From the NCBI GenBank assembly GCA_964412015.1, contig CAYPMO010000020.1, positions 1 to 60,777 on the forward strand: a DNA stretch of 60,777 nt, given 5' to 3'. Source of the DNA: SZUA-318 sp964412015. Its GTDB lineage: Bacteria > Gemmatimonadota > Gemmatimonadetes > Longimicrobiales > Gaopeijiaceae. This document shows positions 51,341 through 59,257 of the stretch, in pieces. The position numbers and the translations under genes were made by a program. The notes below the pieces were generated by a model. That model saw nothing but the letters and a program-made list of their open reading frames with translations. It did no database searches and was not told the origin of the DNA. Position 1 is the first letter of the stretch. The number at the start of each line of letters is the position of its first letter.

Positions 51341-52725
51341 TCAGCCTTCGTCCCGGATCTTCACCAGCTCCTGGAACGGCGGGTAGTCCTTGATGGGGGC
51401 CCAGTACCACTGGAGCGGCTCGTCGGCTCCGAAGCGATGGCCGTTGTTGAGCGCCTCCCGGAGCATGGCCACGGCCTCGTCCTTGCGGCCGAGGAGGGAG
51501 AGGATGTGGGCGCCGTAGTAGAGGGGGGTGCCGATGGGGTTCCAACCGCTACCGGTGTATGCCGTCAGGGGCTGCGTCCGAGCCGAGTCCACCAGGGCCA
51601 ACGCGCCGGCCGTATCCCCCATGAGGATGCGGTCGCGCATGCCGAGGATACGGTACTGGAGTCCGGCCGCGCTCGCCGCTCCAGCCTCCCTGGCCGCCCG
51701 GGACTGCTCGTCGTAGATCCGCACCACCTCGTCGTGCCGGCCCAGGATGCGGAGCGCGTTCCGCAGGATGTTCTGGGTATCCCCCAGGGCCTGGATCGAG
51801 TCGGGCCACTGCGCCAAGCCGGACACCACCCGCTCCGCGTAGCCCTTCGCCTCCTCCGGGCGCCCGTGGAGCGAGAGCTCGGAGGCCGCGGTGTTCATCA
51901 AGCGCACGGGCGCGCCCTGGGTCTCCAGGCCATGGCTCTCCGTGATGAGCCGCTCGATCTCCTCCGTGCGGCCGAGCGCCGCCAGGGCGAGCTCGTCCTC
52001 GAACCGGCCCAGCATGTGGTAGGCCTCCGCGGCCCGGCTGTCCCAGGGCTGCCAATCGCGGCCGAAGGCCGTCGCACCGGCGGCACCGTCTCCCGCCGCT
52101 CCGTCACCGCTACCGGCTGCTCCGTCACCTGCGCCGCCAGCGTGGCCTGAGCTGTCGTGCGTACGAACGGAGGCTCCCCGGTCAGCATCTCATACGCCAC
52201 CCCTTTCGTCGTGAGGTGATGCCGGCCCGTCGCCTCGCTCACCGCCTTCGCCACCCCGAAGTCCGCCACCGGCGCATGACGCCCCGACAGCATCACGTTC
52301 TCGGGCTTGAGGTCCCGGTGCACCACTCCGTGGGCGTGGGCTTCGGTGAGCGCGTCGGCCACGTCCCGGAGGATCCGGACCACCTCTCCCACCGGCAGCT
52401 CCCGCTCCCGAAGCAGCCGGTGTCGAAGTGTGGGGCCCTCCACATAGGGCATCACGTAGTAGAGGAGCCCGCCGGCTTCACCCGAGTCGATGAGGGTGAG
52501 GATGTTGGGGTGCTGGAGGCGCGCGGTGAGATGGATCTCGGCGAGGAACCGCTCGGGGCCCACGGAGGAGGCCAGCTCGGGGCGGAGGATCTTGACGGCG
52601 ACGTCGCGCTCGTGCTTCAGGTCGTGGGCCCGCCAGACCGTGGTCATCCCGCCCTGGCCCAGCTCCCGCTCCAGGACGTAGCGGTCCGAGAGGACAGCCT
52701 TCAGGCGATCCAGGGGATCGTTCAT
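51341..52725 (-). pseudogene. Ser/Thr protein kinase-TPR gene with internal deletions
   Basis: From the ATG at 52725 the frame starts as a Hanks-type kinase: GQGGMTTVW at residues 23-31, catalytic HRDLKPENVML near 135, then DFGVAKAV. After HHLTTKGVAYEMLTGEPPF the activation segment, APE motif and part of the C-lobe are missing, as if about 25-30 residues were deleted. Near 52080 a second junction shifts frame and joins directly to the last TPR region (WDSRAAEAYHMLGRFEDELA onward to 51341), losing the membrane helix and most of the sensor. The TPR part could still be made from an ATG at 52015. It is a remnant of a receptor kinase. Confidence 0.72.
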
Positions 52726-52903
52726 GGCAGGACTCCGGAAGAGGCGCCGCGCGGGCCGCGGGGCGCGGCCCGCCGCGCGTCGCTGCGGCTACGCTAGGGC
52801 GTCAGAGGGATCGAGGGCAAGGATCGCGTGGGCGAGCGCCACCGACCGCGGCCACGCCCATTTTCGCCGACCGCGTCGAGGAGGTCGAGCCGATCCTCGC
52901 CGC

Positions 52904-53875
52904 CTACGCCCGCCCCTGCACCGGGCTCCCTTTCTCCGCGATCCGTCGAGTAGCCGCCACCAGTTCCTTCGTGATCCCCGGCTCGTGCGAGGAGTGCCCC
53001 GCGTCGGGCACCACCACCGCGTCCAGCTCGGGCCACGCCGTCTTCAGGTCGTGGAGGGCCTTCACGGGGCACACGATGTCGTAGCGGCCGTGCACGGCGA
53101 TCGCGGGAATGTGCCGGATGCGGCCCACGCGTTCGAGCAGAATCCCGTCGGGGCGCAGACGCACGTTTCTCGTGTAGTGGGCCTCCAGGCGCGCGAGGCT
53201 CCACGCCATGTCGGGGTCGCCGAACATGCTGGCGAACTCCGGATCGGGCAGGAGCGTGCAGGCCGATCCTTCGTAGATGCTCCAGGCCCGAGCGGCGGCC
53301 AGCGCGACCTCGCGATCATCGCCGGTGAGAAGACGCCAGTATGCTTCGAGCAGGTCGCCGCGCTCCGACTCGGGAACCAGGCTCGCGAACGCCGACCACA
53401 ACTCCGGCTGGATCTTGCCCAGATCGTAGAACCACCAGCGGACCTCCTCGTCGCGCATCAGCCAGATGCCGCGGAGTACCATCGAGAGCACGCGTTCCGG
53501 GTGCGTCTCCGCGTAGTGGAGCGCCAGCGTGCTCCCCCACGATCCTCCGAACACGTGCCACCGCTCGATGCCCAGCTCACGGCGGAGCGCCTCGAAGTCC
53601 TCGACGAGGTGATCGGGCGTGTTTAGACCGAGTTCCCCGTGCGGCTTCGAGCGCCCGGCTCCCCGCTGGTCCAGGAGCACGACGCGAAAGCGCTCCGGAT
53701 CGAAGAAGCGCCGGTCGAACTCGGAGCAGCCGGCTCCGGGTCCACCGTGGACGAAGAGGATCGGGATACCGCCCGGTTTGCCCACCTGCTCCCAGTACAT
53801 CTCGTGGGGCGCGTCCACGCGGAGCGTTCCCGTCGCGAAGGGCTCGACGGCTGGATAGAAGTGCTCGTTCGCCAT
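52904..53875 (-). CDS. pip: Prolyl aminopeptidase (proline iminopeptidase)
   Basis: A 323-aa alpha/beta-hydrolase of peptidase family S33. Oxyanion-side motif FVHGGPGAGCS near residue 37, nucleophile elbow GGSWGSTLA with Ser near 113, Asp in VHGRYDIVCP and His in DAGHSSHEP complete the triad. It removes N-terminal Pro from peptides in the cytosol. The ATG at 53875 is the family start; sequence upstream in frame belongs to the neighbouring region. The 178 bases after the kinase pseudogene hold nothing recognisable. Confidence 0.93.
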   Translation of the reverse strand: MANEHFYPAVEPFATGTLRVDAPHEMYWEQVGKPGGIPILFVHGGPGAGCSEFDRRFFDPERFRVVLLDQRGAGRSKPHGELGLNTPDHLVEDFEALRRELGIERWHVFGGSWGSTLALHYAETHPERVLSMVLRGIWLMRDEEVRWWFYDLGKIQPELWSAFASLVPESERGDLLEAYWRLLTGDDREVALAAARAWSIYEGSACTLLPDPEFASMFGDPDMAWSLARLEAHYTRNVRLRPDGILLERVGRIRHIPAIAVHGRYDIVCPVKALHDLKTAWPELDAVVVPDAGHSSHEPGITKELVAATRRIAEKGSPVQGRA

Positions 53876-53903
53876 GGTCAGAACCGCTCTCCCTTCTCTT
53901 CCC

Positions 53904-54116
53904 TCAGGTGACTCCCGACGGGTCGGATGCGCGGCCACATCGGATGAGGAACATCACGAACCCCACGAACACCGCGTGCACGTGGGCCGACACCAGGTAC
54001 CCGTTCGCGAAGACGCCGTCTGCCTCGCGCCGCACCAGGACCCAGAGTCCCGTCAGGAACCCCACGAACAGGAAGACGATGCCGGTCTCGATGAAGCGCC
54101 GAACGAGCGTGTACAT
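53904..54116 (-). CDS. Small membrane protein, apparently truncated
   Basis: A 70-aa product with two hydrophobic helices. The second contains SAHVHAVFVGFVMFLI, a pattern resembling the His-containing helix of cytochrome oxidase subunit I-like small membrane proteins (commonly SAHTHAVLVGFVMM followed by WLFPRP). Here the frame diverges just after that helix into RCGRASDPSGVT and stops, while ATGTGGCCGCGC, reading MWPR, appears in another frame. It starts two bases after thyX and is probably on the same transcript. Truncation or a sequencing frameshift is likely. Confidence 0.55.
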   Translation of the reverse strand: MYTLVRRFIETGIVFLFVGFLTGLWVLVRREADGVFANGYLVSAHVHAVFVGFVMFLIRCGRASDPSGVT

Positions 54117-54118
54117 GC

Positions 54119-55096
54119 CTACTCGAAGGTCCCCGGCACCGCCTCGTACATCTCCTTGGCGACGTCTTCCGCCGTCCTCATCGTGGAGACATCGAGCTCG
54201 AAGTCCGGACGGTCCGGTGCGCATAGCTTGTCCGCGAACTCCCTGATCTCACGCGCGGACAGGCCCGCTGCCTTCAACTCCTCGGGGCCCACCGCCGCGC
54301 CGTCCCGCGCGCGCACGCCGGCCTCGTCGGCCTCGACGAGTCGGGAGAGCACATCCCGCTCCGCGCGCGTGAGCGGCCGGCCTTCCAGGTCGTAGTCCAC
54401 CCAGGCCTCGTAGGAGAGCGGCGCGACCCGCTTCACCATGCCCGCGATGATGCGGGCATACTGCTGGATCTCCCACTGCGCCCGCGGATCCACACGCAGC
54501 GACAGGAAGTGGAGCAGGTTGTGCAGATCCATCTTCCAGTACCACTGCGTGTAGGTCGAGAGTGGCAGATCGATGCGTGCCAGCTCGCGGGCCACGTCCT
54601 CCTCGAGGAGCCAGGCGTACGTGTCCCCCGCGTCCTTCCGGAGCCGCTCCCACCGCTCCACGGCCTCGCGGTAGGTCTCGGGGGACGCGCCCCCTTCCCG
54701 TCCCTGCTTGTTGGAGTGGCTCTGAAGCCCGAACTGGCCCTGCGGGGGCGTATAGAAGAGGAGCGGCATGAGCGAATACCGTCCGCTCGCCTCGTTCACC
54801 GAGGCCGTTCTGTGCCGGATCCACTGCCGCGCCACGAACATCGGCATCGCGCAGTGGAACTTCAGCTCCACCATCTCGCTCGGCGTCGTATGCCTATGGC
54901 GGCGCAGATAGCGGATGAGTCCGCGCGTCTGCGAGACCTTCCGCGTGCCGTAGCCGTAGCTGACCCGCGCGGCCCGCTCCACGTCCTCGTCCGACCCCAT
55001 GTAGTCCACGAGCGACACGAAGCCATGATCCAGGACGGGGAAGTAGCCGCCCAGGATCTCCTCGGCGGCAGGGATGGTGGGACGCTTGGTTTCCAT
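54119..55096 (-). CDS. thyX: Flavin-dependent thymidylate synthase
   Basis: A 325-aa ThyX that makes dTMP from dUMP using FAD, NADPH and methylene-tetrahydrofolate. The signature RHRTASVNEAS (RHRxxxxxxxS) lies at about residues 93-103, followed by SGRYSLM. Length is somewhat above the 220-270 aa of many ThyX proteins, due to a C-terminal helical extension. No ThyA is in this window. The product links this region to the folate/pterin genes at 5-7 kb, though they are far apart. Confidence 0.95.
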   Translation of the reverse strand: METKRPTIPAAEEILGGYFPVLDHGFVSLVDYMGSDEDVERAARVSYGYGTRKVSQTRGLIRYLRRHRHTTPSEMVELKFHCAMPMFVARQWIRHRTASVNEASGRYSLMPLLFYTPPQGQFGLQSHSNKQGREGGASPETYREAVERWERLRKDAGDTYAWLLEEDVARELARIDLPLSTYTQWYWKMDLHNLLHFLSLRVDPRAQWEIQQYARIIAGMVKRVAPLSYEAWVDYDLEGRPLTRAERDVLSRLVEADEAGVRARDGAAVGPEELKAAGLSAREIREFADKLCAPDRPDFELDVSTMRTAEDVAKEMYEAVPGTFE

Positions 55097-55293
55097 GGAC
55101 GCTCGGGACGTGGATGGCGGTCGGCGAACGGGCGTTCGCGGAGACGAACCAGGGCAATATAGTCCCCACCCCGACCATTCACAGACGCTTCCGTCGAGAA
55201 GCCCTCGCGGCGAGCGAGACCTGCGCGATCGCGACCGCCGTGGGCGTCAGCGCGCATCCTTACTGAAGAGGCGGACCCTCTATGGGCCAGACC

Positions 55294-56103
55294 TCAACCC
55301 ACACGCGCGAGTCCGTGCCCAACCGCACGCTTCGGTACCCTCCAGTGAATGCGACCCGCTCCCAGGCGGCTCGCGACGGGGATTCTCCCGTCCGGGTCCT
55401 CGTACATTTCCATTAGCGTGACCCGCCACGGAACCCCCGCTCCTACGCCCAGGGAGTCGAAAACGGCAAGCTCGGCCGTGAGGTCCAACGGGCCTTCCCG
55501 CCCCCGCGGATCCGCAAACGCCGCGGGATAGCCGATCGGCATGCCCGTCGAGGTCACGGCCAGCACGCTTCCGCCCACCCACAGTGCATCATCGGACGGC
55601 GGATCCGGCCTGTCCGGACGGAACGGAAGGGTGCTGACGACCTCGCCGGTCAGCGATAGCCTGGTCACTCGACGCGCCCGTGAATCGTAGGCGACGATGC
55701 CCCCGTCGATCATCTGGAGCCAACCGATGTTCAGGAACTCGCCGGGTCCCTCGCCTCGCCCCCCGAGTGAACCCCGGACTCTGCCGGACCGCTCCAATAC
55801 CAGGAAGCGATGATTCCCCGCATCCGCGATCAGCAGCCGCCCATCGCCAAGCAAGCGGCCGCCCACCACGCCGAACAGCGCAGGCTGGTCGGGCGAGACG
55901 CCGATCCTCACCAACGGCTCCTCGCCGATCGACATGCGCCCGGCCGGTGGGCTTGTGTGCGTGACGATCCTGATCCCAGCACTATCGACAGCCAGCTCGG
56001 TCGGCGGGGTGCCGTCATCCGGGCCGCAGGCCGATAGAAGCACGGCGAGAAGAGCCCACCACGTTCTGGCGCCCCGCGTGTCGTGGCTCAAGCTCGCCGA
56101 CAT
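55294..56103 (-). CDS. 6-bladed beta-propeller lipoprotein, C-terminus probably frameshifted
   Basis: A 269-aa exported protein with lipobox VLLSACG. NHL/6-bladed propeller repeats follow (DGRLLIADAGNHRFLVLERS, then GGIVAYDSRARRVTRL). Near 55375-55400 the frame appears to shift: past that point another frame reads AWERVAFTGGYRSVRLGTDS and ends RVWVEVWPIEGPPLQ at 55260, which looks like the last blade, while the original frame ends in unlike sequence. The native protein was probably about 280 aa plus. It is 13 bases downstream of the M56 gene, suggesting possible co-transcription. Confidence 0.68.
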   Translation of the reverse strand: MSASLSHDTRGARTWWALLAVLLSACGPDDGTPPTELAVDSAGIRIVTHTSPPAGRMSIGEEPLVRIGVSPDQPALFGVVGGRLLGDGRLLIADAGNHRFLVLERSGRVRGSLGGRGEGPGEFLNIGWLQMIDGGIVAYDSRARRVTRLSLTGEVVSTLPFRPDRPDPPSDDALWVGGSVLAVTSTGMPIGYPAAFADPRGREGPLDLTAELAVFDSLGVGAGVPWRVTLMEMYEDPDGRIPVASRLGAGRIHWRVPKRAVGHGLARVG

Positions 56104-56116
56104 CGTCTTTCCGCCC

Positions 56117-57661
56117 CTACCGCACCGTGAACGTGATCGGCACGGACACCCACACGGGCACCTTCTCGTCCCCGTCCAGCGCCGGCGAGAAGCGCATCGT
56201 ACGCGCGACACGTAGCGCGGCTTCGTCCAACGCCGGCTGCGCACTGGAGCGGTCGATCCGGGCGTCGAGCACCGCCCCGTCCGTCTCGATGAAGATCCAC
56301 ACCCGGACCGCGCCCCCCACCCCGGCGTCCCGCAGCATCGGAGGGTACTCTCCCTCGAGCGCCCTGGCGACCTCGTCGCGGTTGACCAGCGCCGGCGCTT
56401 GCGTGAACGGGGTGAAGATCGGACCCTCCTCGACCTTCGCCTCTTGAGGCTCCTTCACCCGGAACGTGAAGGGGAAGGCCACCCACGCGGTAGTCTTCTC
56501 CTCCCCGTCGAGGGCCGGCGTGAAGCGCATTGTCGCGGCCGCCCGCAGCGCGGCGCGATCGAGCTCCGGGCGACCCGAGGTCTGGTCGACGCGGACATCG
56601 GTCACCACGCCGACGGTGTCGATGAAGACCCAGACCTGGACCGTGCCGCCCACCCCGGCATCCCGAAGCAGCGGGGGATACTCGCGCTCGAGCGCCCTCG
56701 CGACTTCCTCACCGTTGACGAGCGACGGCGCGACCGTGAAGGCGCGGTTCGCCGTGGGCGTCGGCCCCAGCGGCGCGTCCACGCCGCATGCCTGGATGCC
56801 CACCACCGTGCCCAGCACCACCAGCACACCACCGCCCAGGGCGGTCCAGCGGGACGTCTTCGCGGTCATGGCGAGGATCCTCCGCTTGAGGTTGAGGGAT
56901 CGTTCCGTGAACGCCGCGAGGCCGAGCGACGGACCGGAGGCGCGCGCCGCCACGGACAGGAGGCTGGCTCCGTACGCGGCCGCGTCGGGCGCGGCGCAGA
57001 GCACGCGCCGGTCGCAGTCCAGCTCCATGGCCGCCCGGAGCCGGCGGAGCTGCCACCACGTGATCGGGTTCCACGCGGAAAGCGCCACCAGCGCCAACGC
57101 GGTGGCCAGAAGGTGCGTGTCGCGCGCGCGGAGGTGCTCCTGCTCGTGGAGAAGGACCAGGCGGAGCTCCCGCTGCGGAAGGGAGAGCACCCAGCGGGGC
57201 AGCACGATCCACGGCCGTCTCACCCCCGCGACCGCCGGACCCCGATCCGTGGAGACGTAGACGTCCCGCTCCATCACCCGGGCGCTCTCCCAGCCCGAAC
57301 GCTCCTCGAGAAGCAGGTGGTGCGTGCGCGCGACGAGCGCGAGCAGGCCGAGTCCCGTGAGCAGCCAGAGAAACGCGGCCGCGTCCTCGGGGCCGAGCCC
57401 GCTCGAGGTCGTCGCGGCGGGGCCGATCTGGAGCGCGGACAACTCGACGACCGGCACCCAGGCCGGCGGGCCGTCCCGCCCCAGGATCCCGAAGAGGCCC
57501 GCGGCTCTGACGCCGAGCAGCACAGGCCCCAGCGCCATCGCGCCCAGCCACGCGAAGCGGGTCGGCGCGCCCACGCGCCTGAGCCCCGCCTCCAGCGGGA
57601 ACGCGGCCGCCGAGGCGATCACGGACACCAGCAGGAGGAACGCCATCGAGGAGACGACCAT
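56117..57661 (-). CDS. M56 (BlaR1-like) peptidase with two TonB C-terminal domains
   Basis: A 514-aa protein. The N-terminal 270 residues carry about four membrane helices and the M56 peptidase zinc motif HEQEHLRARD near residue 172. Two tandem TonB-C domains follow, each with an YPPLLRDAGVGGTVQVWVFI-like and AATMRFTPALDG-like block; the copies are near repeats (YPPMLRDAGVGGAVRVWIFI, MRFSPALDGDEKV). BlaR1 relatives cleave BlaI-type repressors on an external signal; the TonB-C part may contact the envelope. It starts two bases after blaI. Confidence 0.88.
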   Translation of the reverse strand: MVVSSMAFLLLVSVIASAAAFPLEAGLRRVGAPTRFAWLGAMALGPVLLGVRAAGLFGILGRDGPPAWVPVVELSALQIGPAATTSSGLGPEDAAAFLWLLTGLGLLALVARTHHLLLEERSGWESARVMERDVYVSTDRGPAVAGVRRPWIVLPRWVLSLPQRELRLVLLHEQEHLRARDTHLLATALALVALSAWNPITWWQLRRLRAAMELDCDRRVLCAAPDAAAYGASLLSVAARASGPSLGLAAFTERSLNLKRRILAMTAKTSRWTALGGGVLVVLGTVVGIQACGVDAPLGPTPTANRAFTVAPSLVNGEEVARALEREYPPLLRDAGVGGTVQVWVFIDTVGVVTDVRVDQTSGRPELDRAALRAAATMRFTPALDGEEKTTAWVAFPFTFRVKEPQEAKVEEGPIFTPFTQAPALVNRDEVARALEGEYPPMLRDAGVGGAVRVWIFIETDGAVLDARIDRSSAQPALDEAALRVARTMRFSPALDGDEKVPVWVSVPITFTVR

Positions 57662-57663
57662 GG

Positions 57664-58035
57664 CTACTTCCCTCCTTCGAGCCTGCGCTGGAGCAGGTCG
57701 CGCATGCGGCGAAGCTCGTCCTCGGTGAGGTCCGCGTCCTCGACCAGCCGGGTGAGCAGGAGCTCGGGCGAGCCGCCGAAGAGCCGGTCGGTCACGCGGC
57801 GGAGCGCGCTCCGCCCCGCGGCGTGACGCTCCACCAGGGGTGCGTAGCGGTGCGCCCGGCCCTCCGTGGTGTGGGACACGTGCCCCTTCTCCTCCAGCAC
57901 CCGGAGCAGCGTGAGGACGGTCGTGTACGCGAGCTCGTCGGGAAGGCACTCCTGCACCTCCGAGACGGTGGAGGGCCCCCGCTCCCAGAGGACCGACATG
58001 ATGTCCAGCTCGCGCGGCGTGAATCGGATCTCCAC
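57664..58035 (-). CDS. blaI: BlaI/MecI-family repressor
   Basis: A 123-aa winged-helix repressor: LDIMSVLWERGPSTVSEVQE, then AYTTVLTLLRVLEEKGHVSH (recognition helix and wing), and a C-terminal dimerisation helix. It starts at GTG with AGGAG seven bases upstream and is coupled to the M56 sensor. The promoter carries two TACTAA-N4-TTAGTA type operators. It would be released by M56-mediated cleavage; the inducing signal is unknown, and no beta-lactamase gene is adjacent. Confidence 0.94.
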   Translation of the reverse strand: MEIRFTPRELDIMSVLWERGPSTVSEVQECLPDELAYTTVLTLLRVLEEKGHVSHTTEGRAHRYAPLVERHAAGRSALRRVTDRLFGGSPELLLTRLVEDADLTEDELRRMRDLLQRRLEGGK

Positions 58036-58045
58036 GGGTCGCTCC

Positions 58046-58105
58046 TACTAAGAGTTTAGTACACGATACGGTGCCGTCTCACGGATGTCAACTAATTTCT
58101 TAGTA
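58046..58105 (-). promoter_or_regulatory. blaI promoter with two BlaI operator boxes
   Basis: Leftward -35 TTGACA (58091-58086), 17-base spacer and -10 TATCGT (58068-58063); predicted start is near 58056. One perfect box TACTAA-GAGT-TTAGTA (58046-58061) covers the start site. A second, AACTAA-TTTC-TTAGTA (58090-58105), covers the -35. Two dyads on promoter elements are the classic BlaI/MecI layout. Confidence 0.72.
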
Positions 58106-58246
58106 GATGCGTTCGAGGCCGGCACTCGCGGAGAGCGCGTGGGACCTCGGTATGCTCTACGGCCCTCGCGCGACGCCGGCCGGATGGTCATCGTTGGGTA
58201 CGCACGACGCGCCCTGCACCCCGTTCCCGCAGCCCACGACCACCCC

Positions 58247-59233
58247 ATGATCATCGTCACCGGAGGAGCCGGCTTCATCGGCTCGAACCTCGTCGCCGGC
58301 CTCGGGGAGGCCGGGTACGGTCCCATCAGCGTCGTGGACGAACTGGGAAGCGGAGACAAGTGGAAGAACCTCAGGCGCTGTGAGCTGGACGAGCTCGTCC
58401 CTCCCGAGGACATCTTCGACCTGCTCGAGCGGCGCCACCACGTCGTGGACTACGTCGTGCACATGGGCGCGATCACGTCCACCACCGAGACCGATGCCGA
58501 GCTCATCGTCCAGACCAACTACCGGCTCCCGCAGACGCTCTGGGAGTGGTGCGCGCATCACGAGGTGCCGTTCCTCTACGCCTCCTCCGCCGCCACCTAC
58601 GGCGACGGCTCTGCGGGCTTCGACGACGACGGCTCGCCCGAGGCGCTGGCGCGCTTGGTCCCGCTCAACGCGTACGGGTGGAGCAAGCACGCGTTCGACC
58701 GCTGGGTCGCGCGCCAGGTGGCCGACGACGGCCTGGTGCCTCCCCAGTGGATCGGGCTCAAGTTCTTCAACGTCTACGGGCCCAACGAGTACCACAAAGG
58801 CGCGATGATGAGCGGGGTCACCCGCGCGTATCCCGCGGCCGCCCGGGGCGAGCCGGCGACGCTCTTCCGCTCCCACCATCCCGACTACGCGGACGGGCGC
58901 CAGATGCGGGACTTCGTCTACGTGAAGGACTGCATCGATGTGATCATGTGGCTGATGGACAACCTCGAGGTGAGCGGTCTCTTCAACCTCGGGACCGGCC
59001 GCGCCCAGACGTGGCTCGAGCTCATGGGCGCGCTCTACGCCGCGGTGGGCCGCGAGCTCCGCGTCGAGTGGAAGGACACGCCTGAGGAGGTCCGCGACCG
59101 CTACCAGTACTTCACGCAGGCGGAGATGGGCCGCCTGAGGGCGGCCGGCTACGAGCGCCCCTTCCGCACCGTCGAGGAGGGCGTGGCCGACTACGTGGCC
59201 AATCACCTGGCCACGAGCGATCCGTACGTCTGA
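58247..59233 (+). CDS. hldD: ADP-L-glycero-D-manno-heptose-6-epimerase (HldD/RfaD-like)
   Basis: A 328-aa extended SDR. NAD(P)-binding TGGAGFIG at residues 5-12, catalytic YGWSK with Tyr143 and Lys147, a YASSAATYGDG segment, and the HldD-specific FFNVYGPNEYHKGAMMS block. It epimerises the ADP-heptose used in lipopolysaccharide inner core, implying an LPS-bearing outer membrane. It is divergent from the BlaI operon, whose operator region may overlap its upstream sequence. The ATG at 58247 matches the family start. Confidence 0.93.
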   Translation: MIIVTGGAGFIGSNLVAGLGEAGYGPISVVDELGSGDKWKNLRRCELDELVPPEDIFDLLERRHHVVDYVVHMGAITSTTETDAELIVQTNYRLPQTLWEWCAHHEVPFLYASSAATYGDGSAGFDDDGSPEALARLVPLNAYGWSKHAFDRWVARQVADDGLVPPQWIGLKFFNVYGPNEYHKGAMMSGVTRAYPAAARGEPATLFRSHHPDYADGRQMRDFVYVKDCIDVIMWLMDNLEVSGLFNLGTGRAQTWLELMGALYAAVGRELRVEWKDTPEEVRDRYQYFTQAEMGRLRAAGYERPFRTVEEGVADYVANHLATSDPYV

Positions 59234-59257
59234 GGCGAGGCGCTGATCGAGGGCGGA

